Assembly: GCA_003344405.1 (NCBI GenBank)
Contig: NOWV01000001.1
Span: 248,001 to 312,000, forward strand
Source of the DNA: Trichoplax sp. H2
Taxonomy: Eukaryota > Placozoa > Uniplacotomia > Trichoplacea
Reading direction: 5' to 3'
DNA length: 64,000 bases
Positions within the stretch are counted from its first letter, which is position 1. Every line of letters begins with the position of its first letter. The notes beneath the pieces were generated by a model. The model saw only the letters and a program-made list of their open reading frames with translations. It made no database searches and was not told the DNA's origin. The position numbers and the translations under genes were made by a program. Shown piece after piece: positions 38,301 to 50,448 of the stretch.

Positions 38301-41300
38301 CAGCGGTTTTAGATTTCATAGGATTGATATCTGGCGCAATTGTACATACGGAAAACTTTAGTACTCGAAATGGAAGCAAATGGCCTTATGTGATATGATA
38401 GAAATACTAAGGAACGATAGTTTTCAATCATTTATATCTTTCAAATGTAGGATGGAGAATATAATGCAATAATGAGATAATTAAGATTAATTTTAGCTTT
38501 GTACAGTCAATGTATATAGGTAAAAGAAATTTTACCTTTGAAATTTGTTGTTGTATCTAAGATTTAGAAGCTCATTACTGTAGCCGAAATTGAAGTAAAG
38601 AAGACTTTACATACTAATACGAGAGTGTAAAGGAGTGCCAGGAAATTATAATTTGCAATTAATTGCAGTATTATTCATTATTCCAATTGTTAAAGTAGAA
38701 CAAAAAGCGATCAATCGATATAACGTCATCGTTATGCTATCGAAAGTAGTTATAGATTGATAGAAATTGTAGTTCATAAATATGCTAAGAATATTAGAAC
38801 TAGTTTTATGCCTAATACGTTATATCTGCGATTACGAGTATTTGAAATTGAAGTAAAATTTATTGAAAAGTATAGGTCATCTGTTCAGCGAAATCAATAC
38901 ATACAGGGGAAAATTATATTCTAAAATAGAAATACTTTTATATTGATATTATACTATCTTTGAGAGGGCTATCCAGATTAAGAAATATCAAAGTAATGTT
39001 TGATACCTATTCTCATATATCAATTTTAATGTTGTGTTGCATTGGCGTACTATAATTATATATAAGCGAAACTAGTTTAGTGCAGTAATCTCCATCAAGC
39101 TGGAATGACTAGCAGCAAGTTGGCCTGACAGGACAGCAGGAATACCAATGTGAAAGGTTATTGATTTTCTTGTTCTATAATTTTTAATTCTATTGATAGC
39201 TCTAAAGCCACTCAGTTAATAAAGTTAAAAGATTTGTTTTCGATTTCACTCAATAGAATCAAGAAATCAATCATGAACGTAAAGATACAATAATAATGTT
39301 ATATAAATGGATAGCCATCGATAGAAACAATAAGGGAAAAATAAAGAGTTGAGGAATGCTTTGAGTTGTCAATCGAATCTGATCCTTGTATAATATGGGC
39401 CGGAAAGTTGTTGACGACTGTTGTAGCAATTCATTTCAATTGCTTAGGGAAATCGACGTCATCATGGAGAGACTTGCTTTGTATTTTCTCTATAAACATA
39501 TCCTTGTTTTGTCACTCATGACTAACCTACTTTATCAATATGTTGAATGATGGTTATACACGATTTGGCAACTATTGACTAGCTTGCTATGTAAAAATGG
39601 CTTGGCAATAAAGGCATCGATTAAAGTTATCATTTTCATCATTTTCCTATCTTAAATTACTCTTTATGGTGTGCAATTGATACTGACATAAGTTATAGTC
39701 TTGATAAGTAGTTATAATATGCATTGGTGATGTTACTTCCTCCTTTCGGTAGGGTTATTCGTTTATCCAAAATTTCAATATTGATTACGGGTATAAATTA
39801 GTTTTTTCAGTTCTTTTTAGTTTTATCTAATTTCCATCTTACTTCTATAACGATCAATTACTATTATTTCTGTTAGCAGGATAAAGATAATGAATACTAG
39901 AAATAGATTGAGTCGAACAGATGCTGCCTAATTTTCTTTCATATCATTCCTATATTGCTCTATTAATCATGATATTTTATTGTTAATCTGGTGATAATAG
40001 CATTAGAATTACTGTATACCAAATCAAGTAGACGAATTCAACAGCTTATTCGTCCTTCATTTCTATCCTATTCTTCTAATAGAGCAATAATATTAACTTA
40101 ATCAAGACGATGTCCAAAATAGACTAAATCACACAGCTATTATCATTGTTGTTTATACTACTACAATACCCATCATAGAAAAGATGAAAGGAAGACCATT
40201 TTCGAAATATACTGCGTCTGTCAGACATGTCTAGCTTTGCTGACATAGTCTTACTTGTTATCATTGGTAAAGTAATAGATGAGAATTCCTATTTTGCTAT
40301 AAAATGTGAGGAAGACAACTTTTAAGTTAAACCCAATGAGATATACAATATTAAGTCGGTCTTGTTGGCTCCAATCTTTATAAATACTACACCAAAGTGA
40401 AATTAAACCATAACCCTAAGTCGCTATTATGGTTTATTGCTGTTTTTTTTATAAAGATAGAGATGCCAAGCGGTCAAATTAAACGTTAGCTGAATAAGAT
40501 CGATGAAATCAGTCTTAATTTACTCAATCTCTAAGATGCAATAAAAGCAATATCGAAATGACATAATAAGATAAACGATATCGGTTTTATTTGCTCGAGA
40601 TCTCCATCATGATGTATTATCACTATTATAATAATAGAGATGTAAGAGACTAAATCAGAAATAGGTATTTCCAAATAAGGTAGGCATATCCGTCTTATCA
40701 GACCCAGTCTATCCTTAACGATATATTATTGTTGCAGTACTTTTACTAGAATGCTAGCGATCAAACGAAGATTGTATTGTATATGAGTAGTGAGCAAGTC
40801 AAGTCAGATCATCATTGGTCTTATTTCTTTCCTTACATTTGAGCTCGCATTTCTATGAATATACGTATGTTAATCATTGTTGTGGAAAGTATTCCAATAA
40901 AGACAATATTGGACTGTCGTAAAATTATATTTACAATCATGTTTTTACTGAGATAAGGATCATGTCTCATTTCAACTTCAATCAAGATGGAACCATTGTC
41001 GTCATAATCTTCTAACGAAGATAATATTGGCAAGTTCTTACCCATAATACAATCTTGGCTTCACTATGATACAGATTATGTCTGATTTCAATTTGAGTCA
41101 CGAAAGATAGAAAGTATTTCTACTTTATTAGTAGGCAAATTTGTACTAATTGCATTTATATTAAATTTTAATTTGTACTACTTTGTAGTAGGCAAATTGA
41201 AGAATGTAGTCAAAAATAGGAGAACTGACGTTATTAGGTGTAATTTTGCAACGAAAATGCTTTATCTGTTAAATAAACTTGTGTTGAAGAAATGAAAGTA

Positions 41301-44300
41301 AACAGAAATATTGCACATTCAATCCAATTGTCTTAGTAAGCTAAATAGAACAGATCTGATTAAATCGAAAAGAATAGGATTAATAGTTATTATCAGGTCA
41401 AATGATTGTCCAAAAGGAATAGAAAGGGATTTGGCTATTGCCACAATGATACAGAAGATGGAAGAAAAGATTATCAATGCGGCCAATTATAACAGGATGA
41501 TTTTTATTCTGTAAGTCGCATAACGTATTGCTTATTCTATGGCAAGCAGGCAGGCATAGAAGGAGATTACAAGTTTTCCTATCATAATAAAACAGTCTAC
41601 CGTATTATGAGTCGATGTAAAAGTCTTGTACTAGCATATTAGGTTATAGCTGGTCGAAGATTGATTTTCGAGCTGTCTTCAACCCATAATTAGTATACTA
41701 ATCCTAGACTATCACAACGTTTTAGTGTGATAAAAAGGATTGCTTTGAGTCACAGTTTGATTCTAATCATTCTCATATAATAATCTAGAGCATAGGATCT
41801 TCATTAATATTCTGGTACTCTTAGAAGAAAGAAAGAGTTTAGATCAAATTAAAAAAATTTTAATCTACAAAACTATGCTTGGCCACAGGTGAGGCAAAGG
41901 TGTGATAAAGTTAGAAACGACTTGCCTGTTTCCATGCTGTATTTATAGCAAGATCATTTTAATTGGCTTTAAAGATAGTAATATTTTTATCACCCTCGAG
42001 TTGGTTCTCAAAGAATTAAGGATAGAATCAAGCCATGTTGTACAATAGCTTACCAATTGATACCTCAAAATTGATAGTAACATCATTGCTTGAATCATTT
42101 CTAAGATAGAAAGTTGTTCATTTAAAGACTGGCAGCAAAGCAAATGTCGCTCTTCTAAGCATGTCAACGACGGATATCTAGATAAATTGTTATGCCATTT
42201 ATAGCAGTAGTCAATAGTATCTATCGTACAGAGTCAAGAGAGTAAATATATCCTGCTTAAAGTGTAAGCTCCTATTATTCAGTCCCTTTAAATAAATAGA
42301 ATTGACCCGAAAGAGTTAGAGAGTCAATTTTTCCGACAGCAAGCGCAATATACTATCGATACGAATCATTGCATAGTAATTTCATTGGGGAAGACAAGGC
42401 TCGAGGCATTGGCATTAAGTAATAAAAATAAAATAGGCTATCAACTTATCTAGAGAATAGGGTTGAATTTATTATGGAGGGGGCAATTAGAATGATTTCC
42501 TATTCTTACATTAATGAAAAGATAATACTTAACATCTTTTTTTACAGTGGAAGAATTTACCATTTCAGGTTTATGGGTAGAACAAAATCAAATTGATTGT
42601 TTTAGATATCATGGACTATCTTACTGAAATGAAAGGAATTAAAAGTAGTTGTTGTGGGATCTCTAAGTAGATACTTAATAGTTAGTCCCTTTCTATATAT
42701 ATTCCGTGTATTAATTTACTCATTTCAATAATAGGTCATGATAAAGAATTTATACTCAATAAAATAATTTAGAACCCATTTAGCTATAACTGCACATTGG
42801 TGTTGATTTAATCGACCATAAGATAGCATAACTACTTATATCATCGACAGGTATAATTTAAAACTATGGTTAAAAAAATAATATAAAATCCTTTGGGTAT
42901 AACCCAATGTGGTGTTGATTTAATTTAGCATAAGATAGCATAACCACTTATATCATCGATACGTATAATTTGAAATTCAATTCAATAAAATAATCTAAAA
43001 TTCATTTCGTTATGACCTAGTATCAATGTTGATTCAATGGAACATAAGACAGTATAACAACTTCTATCACCGATAGGTATAGTTTAAAATGAATCATTGG
43101 CAGTATAAATAAAAGTGGATACAAGAACTAATCATGAAAGTTTAATATTTTTTAATATCAGTCTGCATGACTTTACCATCATTATTTATTCCTTTACTTC
43201 TTTATATCAGTCTGGGCTGGTAATTAATAATATATTCTATGCTATTAACCTTGATAAATTATGATATGTAATGCTAGAATCAGAACTTAGGGTTAGATAT
43301 AAAAATTGAATAGAATAGGAAATTCTTTTTAATATAAAAGTATCTTGATAACCAAGAACGTTCATAGTTGTATTCTACTTGCGAAATAGACCAATTGCAG
43401 TTGTATTCTGTTTACGAGTATATCAGAATAGCTGGAAGAAATGGTAGACCCAGACTCTATTTCATTCTGCATTAATATCCATAGCAACTGATACGCTTAT
43501 ATATCATTACGACTACTATGTAAAAGTATAGCCATAGTTTTCAAAATACTAAGAATAAAATAATTTTATACTAGTCTATAACTGCATAGAGAAAGTAAAT
43601 CCTTCAGTCACGCGACAAACCAATTAATTGGTTTTAGATCAGAACAGCAACCAACCTTAATTGTCCAATGCTAGTGAGGAAATATCAGAATCTATTATGA
43701 TTGCATTACCAACAGTAAAATTAAATTAGAGCATTGCTTCGATAAGATGAATTGGCGACTTTGCTTAATATGGACGGAAATCCCTTAATATAAGAAGTCA
43801 ACTTGGCATCATAGTTTTTTTAATCTAGTCGGTCTAGCTCAATGCTTTAGCTCTTTTAAGCCTATTGATCTTTATGGCTAATAGAAATCAAGTTAATTAA
43901 TTTTTTCCTCTCAGTAATTTCAGATATTAACATCATCTCATTATTATTCCTTCTCTGGAAATTGTCTACAATCCTTCTATAGCTTCGGTATTGTTTATGA
44001 ACTTATGAAAAACATACAACTCTTGATTTTGCATCATTAAAACCTCGTTTAATTTTAATCAATACTGCCAAGAATTTTTTATACTAGTGTTAGCTACAAT
44101 AAAGTCGAACTTCAATTATCAAGAATAATAAGTAGAGGAATAACATTATTGGAAGGCGTATTGGTGGTGTAATAGGACCTTGTAATAGGAACGTGACTAC
44201 AGAATTATAATAGTTCCATATTTTCATGAAAGTCAACTCTTTATAGAAATGCATTTCGCTTTTTGAAACATCCAAGAATAGAAAGCAAAAGAAGAGATTT

Positions 44301-45658
44301 TCACACTTTTATGACGTCAAAGTCTACACTTTGCAAAGGCAAATTTTCTTTCATGCCTTGTTATAGACAGAAACAGATGGAATAGAATATCCCTACTTTC
44401 TTTTAAAGTTCGCTATGTTTCATCAATCAGTCAAGGTTGATTGCTAAAGTTAGCTTCAAATTATACAAAGAAATTAAACTATCATCTAAGCTACAACGTA
44501 TAATTAATACCAATTGAAGCTGTAGGATCATCAAGCAGAATTGAAAACTTATCGCAATTGCTCTAGCCATTGCTTTCAATGTAGATGAATAAAGTAGGCT
44601 GGAATTAAATGATTATCAAGTTTAACTCAGGGATATTTCTTTTCTTGTTGTATTCTAAGCTGGATGGTTTAAAGCAGTTTCTTTTGTACACCTGCATGTC
44701 TACGCTTCAACTAGTCAGCGAAAGCCAACTTATTCATTAATTTTATCCTCAACTCTACTACTAAATTACCTAAATGGACTGATTATAGGTAATTAATTAT
44801 TTATGATCGGCTTAAATTTGAAGAAAATATGGAAATTAAAATATAGGATGATCGACTATTTAAAGAATAATTTGAAGTCCATATATAATTCTACAGTATA
44901 TGATGATGATGCCCTTTTTATGGGATGAACTAACATGCATTAAAGTTATTTCTCACTAACTTTTATTTATTCCAATAATATACGGATCGAAAGTTAAAAT
45001 ACTATCGCCGACGTCATTTTTATTTTTTAATTCTTTTGGGTGCCCTCCTACCGAAAGGAGCCTCTTTGGATGACCTTTGTGACGAATTGAAATACTGCAT
45101 ATAGAATATACAGCTAGAATAGATATACGTGATAAATGCAAATGAAGTAATATGAAAAGAAAAGCAAACGGATCTGTATTGAAAAATCAGAAAGCTAATC
45201 CATCCATTAGTTTAGTTGAGTAACCAGTAGTAAAAAAATGTCAACAGAGAAGAGAAATGATATCGGCTCTTTTTTCAGTTTGATTCTGCCTCAATCTAAA
45301 CAACTTGCAACGATTGAATTTAAATGCTGTACTTACCATTAGTCAGATCATGGATGCCCAATTTAACTTGAGAGAAATTCCCATTTCCTAATTCACCTCG
45401 TAATTTATAATGGCTGATGCGCTTTCCTAGAGTAATCTCTCGATTAATTTTCTCATCTGGTAAGCCTTTACTTACCCTTTCGTATGTAGTTAACTTATGA
45501 TTTTGACGCTGTGATGATCGGGCAAGAGATGCTCGCTCTAAACTATTTCGAGTAGATTTTGCATGATGAGGAAATTGATGATGATGATGATGATGATGAT
45601 GATATCGAGAATTGGGCTGATTTTTACTATTTTCTACCATGTTTCGGCCTTGGTCCAT
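34398..45658 (-). CDS. NIM1K: NIM1-type serine/threonine kinase, three coding exons, complete (523 aa)
   Basis: A CAMK-group kinase of the AMPK-related family. Joining 45337-45658, 36395-36663 and 34398-35378 gives 1572 nt with closing phases. Residues 1-70 are low complexity, with eight histidines at 20-27. The block before the catalytic domain (INREITLGKRI, then GELGNGNFSQVKLGIH) matches human NIM1 closely. Key residues: Gly-rich loop 91-98, Lys113 in AAVKILDK, Glu131 as candidate helix-C glutamate, HRD Asp206, DFG Asp225 and activation-loop Thr240 in LNTFCGSPPYAAPELF, the site LKB1 phosphorylates in this family. The kinase looks catalytically competent. A post-kinase segment around LRQLGITKEMY and VTGTYRIIL matches the human tail, and the C-terminus KLCTIL matches human KFCSIL. 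It is longer than human NIM1 (436 residues) because of the N-terminal and Ser/Asn-rich tail insertions. Known family role: kinase downstream of LKB1 with poorly defined substrates. Very close relatives (MARK, SIK, NUAK) fit the flanks less well. Confidence 0.95.
35379..36394 (-). other. NIM1K intron 2
   Basis: A 1016-bp AT-rich intron with nothing else seen. Confidence 0.85.
36395..36663 (-). CDS. NIM1K: NIM1K coding exon 2
   Basis: Completes Asp108 and encodes residues 109-197: the catalytic lysine in RAAVKILDKTKLDDKT, HHPNVIRLYEVVET, and the hinge and helix-D/E region to SAIEHI. The acceptor is tttatactag|AT and the donor CATATT|GTAAGT. The frame reads on into the intron, so naive ORFs overrun at both ends. 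Confidence 0.95.
36664..45336 (-). other. NIM1K intron 1 (8.7 kb)
   Basis: A long AT-rich intron splitting the kinase N-lobe between the Gly-rich loop and the catalytic lysine. It carries a three-unit degenerate tandem repeat at 42757-43092 and possibly a more decayed one at 40350-40830. Short frames inside it (such as 40833-41045 minus, 41311-41514 plus, 41943-42167 minus) match nothing I know. Confidence 0.8.
42757..43092. repeat. Three-unit tandem repeat, about 113 bp
   Basis: Units begin at about 42757, 42871 and 42983 (spacing 114 and 112 bp). Each contains a form of AATAAAATAATxTAxAA, GTGTTGATTxAAT, ATAAGAxAGxATAAC and ATATCATCGAxAxGTATAAT. Copies are diverged, so the array is old. Confidence 0.8.
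45337..45658 (-). CDS. NIM1K: NIM1K coding exon 1
   Basis: Residues 1-107 plus one base: a His-rich leader, then the conserved approach to the kinase domain and the Gly-rich loop, ending HDLTN. The His run is encoded by an ATG/ATC-type triplet repeat on the plus strand (about 45575-45603). The donor is AATG|GTAAGT. Non-coding exons further upstream cannot be excluded. Confidence 0.92.
45575..45603 (-). repeat. Triplet repeat encoding poly-His
   Basis: A coding microsatellite (CAT/CAC on the minus strand) giving eight consecutive histidines near the N-terminus of the kinase. Likely to vary in length between individuals. Confidence 0.8.
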
Positions 45659-48000
45659 ATTAATAGCTTAAATATCGTCTGACTCCAAGTCAACCATTTA
45701 TCGACATGGACCATGTTGCACTTATCTTCTATAATACGATATAAAAATATTGCAGATAAGACCACTGTTGGAGATAGACATTTAAATTGATAATAAGGTT
45801 AAGAAATGAACGAAGCAAAATACTATTTCATAAAATATCTATTCTTAGATTACGTTATATAGTGGAGAAGAGTGGAATTAACCTTGCTCTTACATGATAT
45901 AATCAACGATTCTAATACGTGAGATGAATCAAATACTCTCAGTTGCATTTACTGTTCCATCCAACGCTATGTAATCGTACATCCATTACAGATTGATACA
46001 ATTTTTATTTCAAGTCTTCATCAGGCTAGTAAATATGTTGAATTATTGTCGACTCCAATGTACTGTACGTATAAAACATATTCATGCTCTTTTTTACATT
46101 AACTATCAATATTGGATGAATAACTGTATAATTTGTCTATCATGACTTTATAACCTGTCTAATAGTTGCAAGAAATTTAAAATTGTACGTCATGGTCGAC
46201 AGTGGAATATTTAATAATGTAGGATGAAAAAATTGGGCGATTGTTATACTCCCATTATTTATACACGATATTATCAGCAGCAGAATTTTCTATTTCTTAT
46301 TACCTGGAAATAGATATAGCACTTGCTTGCTTACTATTAGTCATAACTACTGTTGAACTCAATTATACTGTCTTCTAGTTAATAAAAATATTATTGCTAT
46401 TGATAAATTTTAATGTAGTTGATGATGCTAGAATAATAATTTATAAACGTGTTTAGGTGATTAGTTTAAGTTTAACTCTATTCTACTTGGGCAAAACAGT
46501 TAAATGGAGATTTTAGTCACTGCTGTCGACTGCCTGGACGTCAAAAGTGCTCGTGTAGAGCTGTGCATACTTGGAGTATAATTACAGAAATAGGTAACTA
46601 AACTACCGATTAATTTTCTCAAGAGGATGAAAACTTGATTGTAATGATATTATTTCCATTGACAATCTTTAAATTAAAAGTAGTATAGAATAGTTATTTA
46701 ACTCATTTACAATTGCCTTGCAACAGAGTTAAGAATTAAGTTTGGTTTTAGTTTTACGGGGATGAAAATCTTTCAACGATTAATACGATTACTATACGTC
46801 AGATAATGATATTTCTTTGGGTAAGAATGACTTTTAATGAATTGATTGCTATTACAAGGATCAAGATAAAAATAGCAAATATTTCAAGTAAAGAATTGAA
46901 ATGTGAAGATGGATGGACTTTACTGATATGATAAAGTAAAGAAAGGATAAAACGGTGATTAAAGAATTTCAGTATGTTGTCCATGGCGAATGATTAATCT
47001 TACCTTATTCCATTAGCTGTCTTTTTCATTGAAGAATAAGATTCAGCGAGAATACGAGTAATATTCCAACCAATTGAATTTTATCGAATGTATTCTAAAG
47101 AATTTAAATAAAGATGGATAGAGATTGGTAACACTTTACATTGACATTGCTAGGATACTTTTCTAACCGGTGGACAAGAAAGACGAATACTTTTTGTACT
47201 GTTGTGACAAGTAAATTAAAAAAATCGAATCCCCAATATCGAAATTTATAGAAGATTAGCGTTATCCGTTGTCTATCGCCTTCAGCGAAATCAAACCGTA
47301 GGATAGAGAAAAGAAAATGATTACCAAATTAGCATAGTGCTTGACATGTTTAGGTTACTATTAAGTCAAGTAATTTTTCAACTATAAGCATCTATGAAAA
47401 TAAAACGTTTTTACAGGGCTTTATTTAATATAAAATAAAATAAGATGTTGATAAAGACTTGTATAACATTATTAAAACTAATAAATTGATCTGTTATTTT
47501 TTTTTATTTTTGGCCCTTTTACATACCCTAATTAAGCAAGGTTATACGATTGAACTAGTACAGTGGGATATTGTAAAGTGATAGTAAATTGTTGATGAAA
47601 GATAAAATAATACCTTGGATAGGCTAACTTGAACAGCTTTTAGTAATCTGCTATAATCATTTGGAGTCGGTTACCTTGACTAACTTGCAATCGAATGATG
47701 ATGTCCAATAAATGGATAAGGCGTCACCTTGATATCATTGGAGTCAATAGTATGTAGACTGATTAAAAATAAATAAATAATACCTGAAGGTTGTACAGTA
47801 TGCGCAGTCTAAACTTATAGATACGTGTGTGGATATATTAACCTATAAATCTGTTTTCTATACAACAATATTATACATTTTATTCATATGATTGAATATT
47901 TATTTCATCCTTGTTCATGTAGTTAGGACAGTATGTATAATCTTTTATCCTTTTCTACGGCCGTCAGTCAAGGTGTATTGTTGAAGCGATCTAAATATAT
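45659..48000. other. Intergenic, no gene seen
   Basis: AT-rich sequence upstream of NIM1K exon 1. No supported gene, RNA or large repeat was seen. Confidence 0.55.
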
Positions 48001-49270
48001 CCAACGTTCATTTGCATATTTTTTTTGTATTAACCTCCAGCCTCCTAGAAATACCCGTATGCCTGACTTATCCACTTACTCTACCTTTCGTTCATTCAAT
48101 CTCTTCTGTTTGAATACTAATTAGTATATCATCCCGAGCTTTAGCAACGAATATCGCACGCATCACTATGACCGTAGATATCAACGAAGCACAGTGTACA
48201 CTGTACAGTACAGTATAAGATGCAGTTACTGTAATATTGAATTTTTTTAATTCGTTGACTAGACTGCAAGAGAGAGCCCTAGCTACAACTGGCATACTAC
48301 TCAAGTCATTCTACGTTATAGAATAATTTGTATGTCAGAGCAATAGCATCGATAGACCTCTATCGCAAGCAGGAAGAAACTCGCCTAGCAATCAAGATTG
48401 CCGATAGACAATCATAATAGAATGAAAACACTGGTTACTGAGGACATGGTTGCTATGGTAATCACCAGCACATCCAGTTGGGCTCTGGCCTCTTGGGTGG
48501 TGTCACAACGATCAACGTCAATCGCTTGCAAGACGTCAACACTTTGACGTGCGTCAAAATGCTGTGGAGTCAACGTCGATGAACTTGACTCGCTTTTTGA
48601 TTGTTGACAGCAATTGTTATAGGCTAGGCTATATAATGTACCATGTGATTCATCGCTGTGGAAGTGTACTGTACCCTCTACAAGTTCAAAGCTCGTCTGT
48701 GCTCCTAGACACTATACTGTACTCAAACCAACGAACAGGGACTTCTAGTACTGTATGTATTAGGCTACTCTATGCTCGCTAGGAGCATGCTCATAGCAGT
48801 TGTCGTGGCCTAGGCTATACTGTTCACTAGAAATCGAGTAGAATGCAGCTTTTAGTATGAGAAATTGCAATCTTCCTCTGAATTCAAGTCGTTTTGGGGG
48901 TGATTTTACTCCATTTTAATTGGAGAGATTTGAACTCTTTGCCTTTCTAGTTCTAAATTGTAGTCTGTTTCATTAGGGTCTCTACCATCTTGAGTTCAAG
49001 CTCATAACTTTGGATGCAATGATTATTTGCATAATCTTTACTATCAACAACACTCTACAGTCTACTACATCCATATCTTGGAACGGGAAAGCTGTTGAAT
49101 GATGTCTAGTAGTCCACCTCTCCTAACGAGATCATGTTAATATCAATGCTGGGCATCTCACTATTGACTACCAGCCATGTACCATAAGCAGAATTGCGTC
49201 TTTCTTGCATAGCTTTTGTCCTTTTTTATTTGGATAATCAAGTCAATTTAAACTTACCGATAAAATACGT
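48001..49270. other. CpG-richer upstream region of NIM1K, no gene recognised
   Basis: Less AT-rich than its neighbours, with CpG concentrated near 48490-48570 and repeated TACTGTA/TACAGTA words near 48195-48215, 48664-48670, 48714-48722 and 48750. In this it resembles the region upstream of MIDN. I infer a distal promoter for the NIM1K transcript, about 2.8 kb before its first coding exon. Frames at 48092-48304 and 48549-48782 match nothing known. Confidence 0.4.
48543..48558. promoter_or_regulatory. CRE-like palindrome
   Basis: TTTGACG and CGTCAAA in inverted orientation around TG, giving TTTGACGTGCGTCAAA. Further ACGTC/GACGT words lie within 60 bases on each side. Resembles a bZIP (CREB/ATF) site; function is inferred only. 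Confidence 0.4.
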
Positions 49271-49280
49271 ACACTTTTAG

Positions 49281-50448
49281 GGCATTTCTGACTCCATGGA
49301 TAGTTGTAGGCTAGATTAGAAGGCCGTACAAGTGGCTAGTTGTAAGGATATAGTACGTACAAATGGCGATGCAGAGAGTCATTGATGAAACAACGCGTAT
49401 GAGGAAGAAGGTGTAGTTTAATGCGATGCAGAGGTACTATCAGGATGCTGATGGAGTCTAGGCCCCCAAAATAGATCATGTCGTATGAATAGGTTAGATT
49501 GTGAGGCTATACAAGTGCCCCTTGGTAAAGGGTAGATAGAAGTAGAGCATTTCTGACTCCAATGATAGTTGTACTGTACAGCAGCCTAGATTAGAAGGCC
49601 GTACAAGTAGCTAGTTGTAGATACAGTAAGAAGAAATGGAGATGCAGAGAATCGTTAATAAAACTACGCGTATAAGGAATAAGGTGTAGTTTAATGTGAT
49701 GCTGTGGTAATGTCAGGATACTGATGGAGTCTTGGTAAAGAGTAGATATACGTAGGGCATTTCTGACTCCAATGATAGTTGCAGGCTAGATTAGAAGGCC
49801 ATACAAGTGGCTAGTTGTAGATATAGTACGTAGAAATGAAGATGCAGAGTCGCTGATAAAACAACTCGTATAAGGAATAAGCAATAGTTTAATGTGATGC
49901 AGAGGTGCTGTCAGGATGCTGATGCAGTCTTGGTAAAGAGCGGATATACGTAGAGCATTTCTGACTCCAATGATAGTTGTAGGCTAGATTAGAAGGCCGT
50001 ACAAGTGGCTAGTTGTAAAATACAGTACGTAGAAAATGGAGATGCAGAGAGTCGTTGATGAAACAACGCGTATGAGGAAGAAGGTATAGTTTTATGTGAT
50101 GCAGAGGTACTGTCAGGATGCTGATGGAGTCTAGGCCCAAGAAATAGATCATGTCGTATGAATAGGTTAGATTATGAGGCTGTACAAGTGCTTCTTGGTA
50201 AAGAGTAGGTATACGTAGGGCATTTCTGACTCCAATGATAGTTGTATGCTAGATTAGAAGGCCGTACAAGTGGCTAGTTGTAGATACAGCACGTAGAAAT
50301 GGAGATACAGAGAGTCGTTAATAAAACAACGCGAATGAGGAATAAGGTGTAGTTTAATGTGATGCAGAGGTTCTGTCAGGATGCTGATGGAATCTAAGCC
50401 CCAAAAATAGATTATGTCGTATGAATAGGTTAGATTATGAAGCTGTAT
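49281..50448. repeat. Five-unit tandem array, 198-265 bp units
   Basis: Units start at about 49281, 49546, 49756, 49954 and 50219, marked by GCATTTCTGACTCC, then ATTAGAAGGCC and ACAAGTGGCTAGTTGTA. Units 1 and 4 are 265 bp. Units 2 and 3 are about 210 and 198 bp and lack a segment of about 60 bp containing ATAGATCATGTCGTATGAAT. Unit 5 keeps that segment but is cut off at its end. Copies are clearly more alike than the array in NIM1K intron 1. No coding frame runs through it. Confidence 0.93.

Noticed and set aside
48549-48782. 77-residue plus-strand frame next to the CRE-like palindrome
   Set aside because: No similarity and no splice context; more likely regulatory DNA.
48900-49010. Minus-strand tRNA-like sequence (AGAGTTCAAATCTCT resembles a T-arm, GGTAGAGACC an A-box)
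   Set aside because: The T-arm pairs, but I could not form a proper anticodon arm or acceptor stem. A covariance-model scan would decide; at best a decayed tRNA-derived element.
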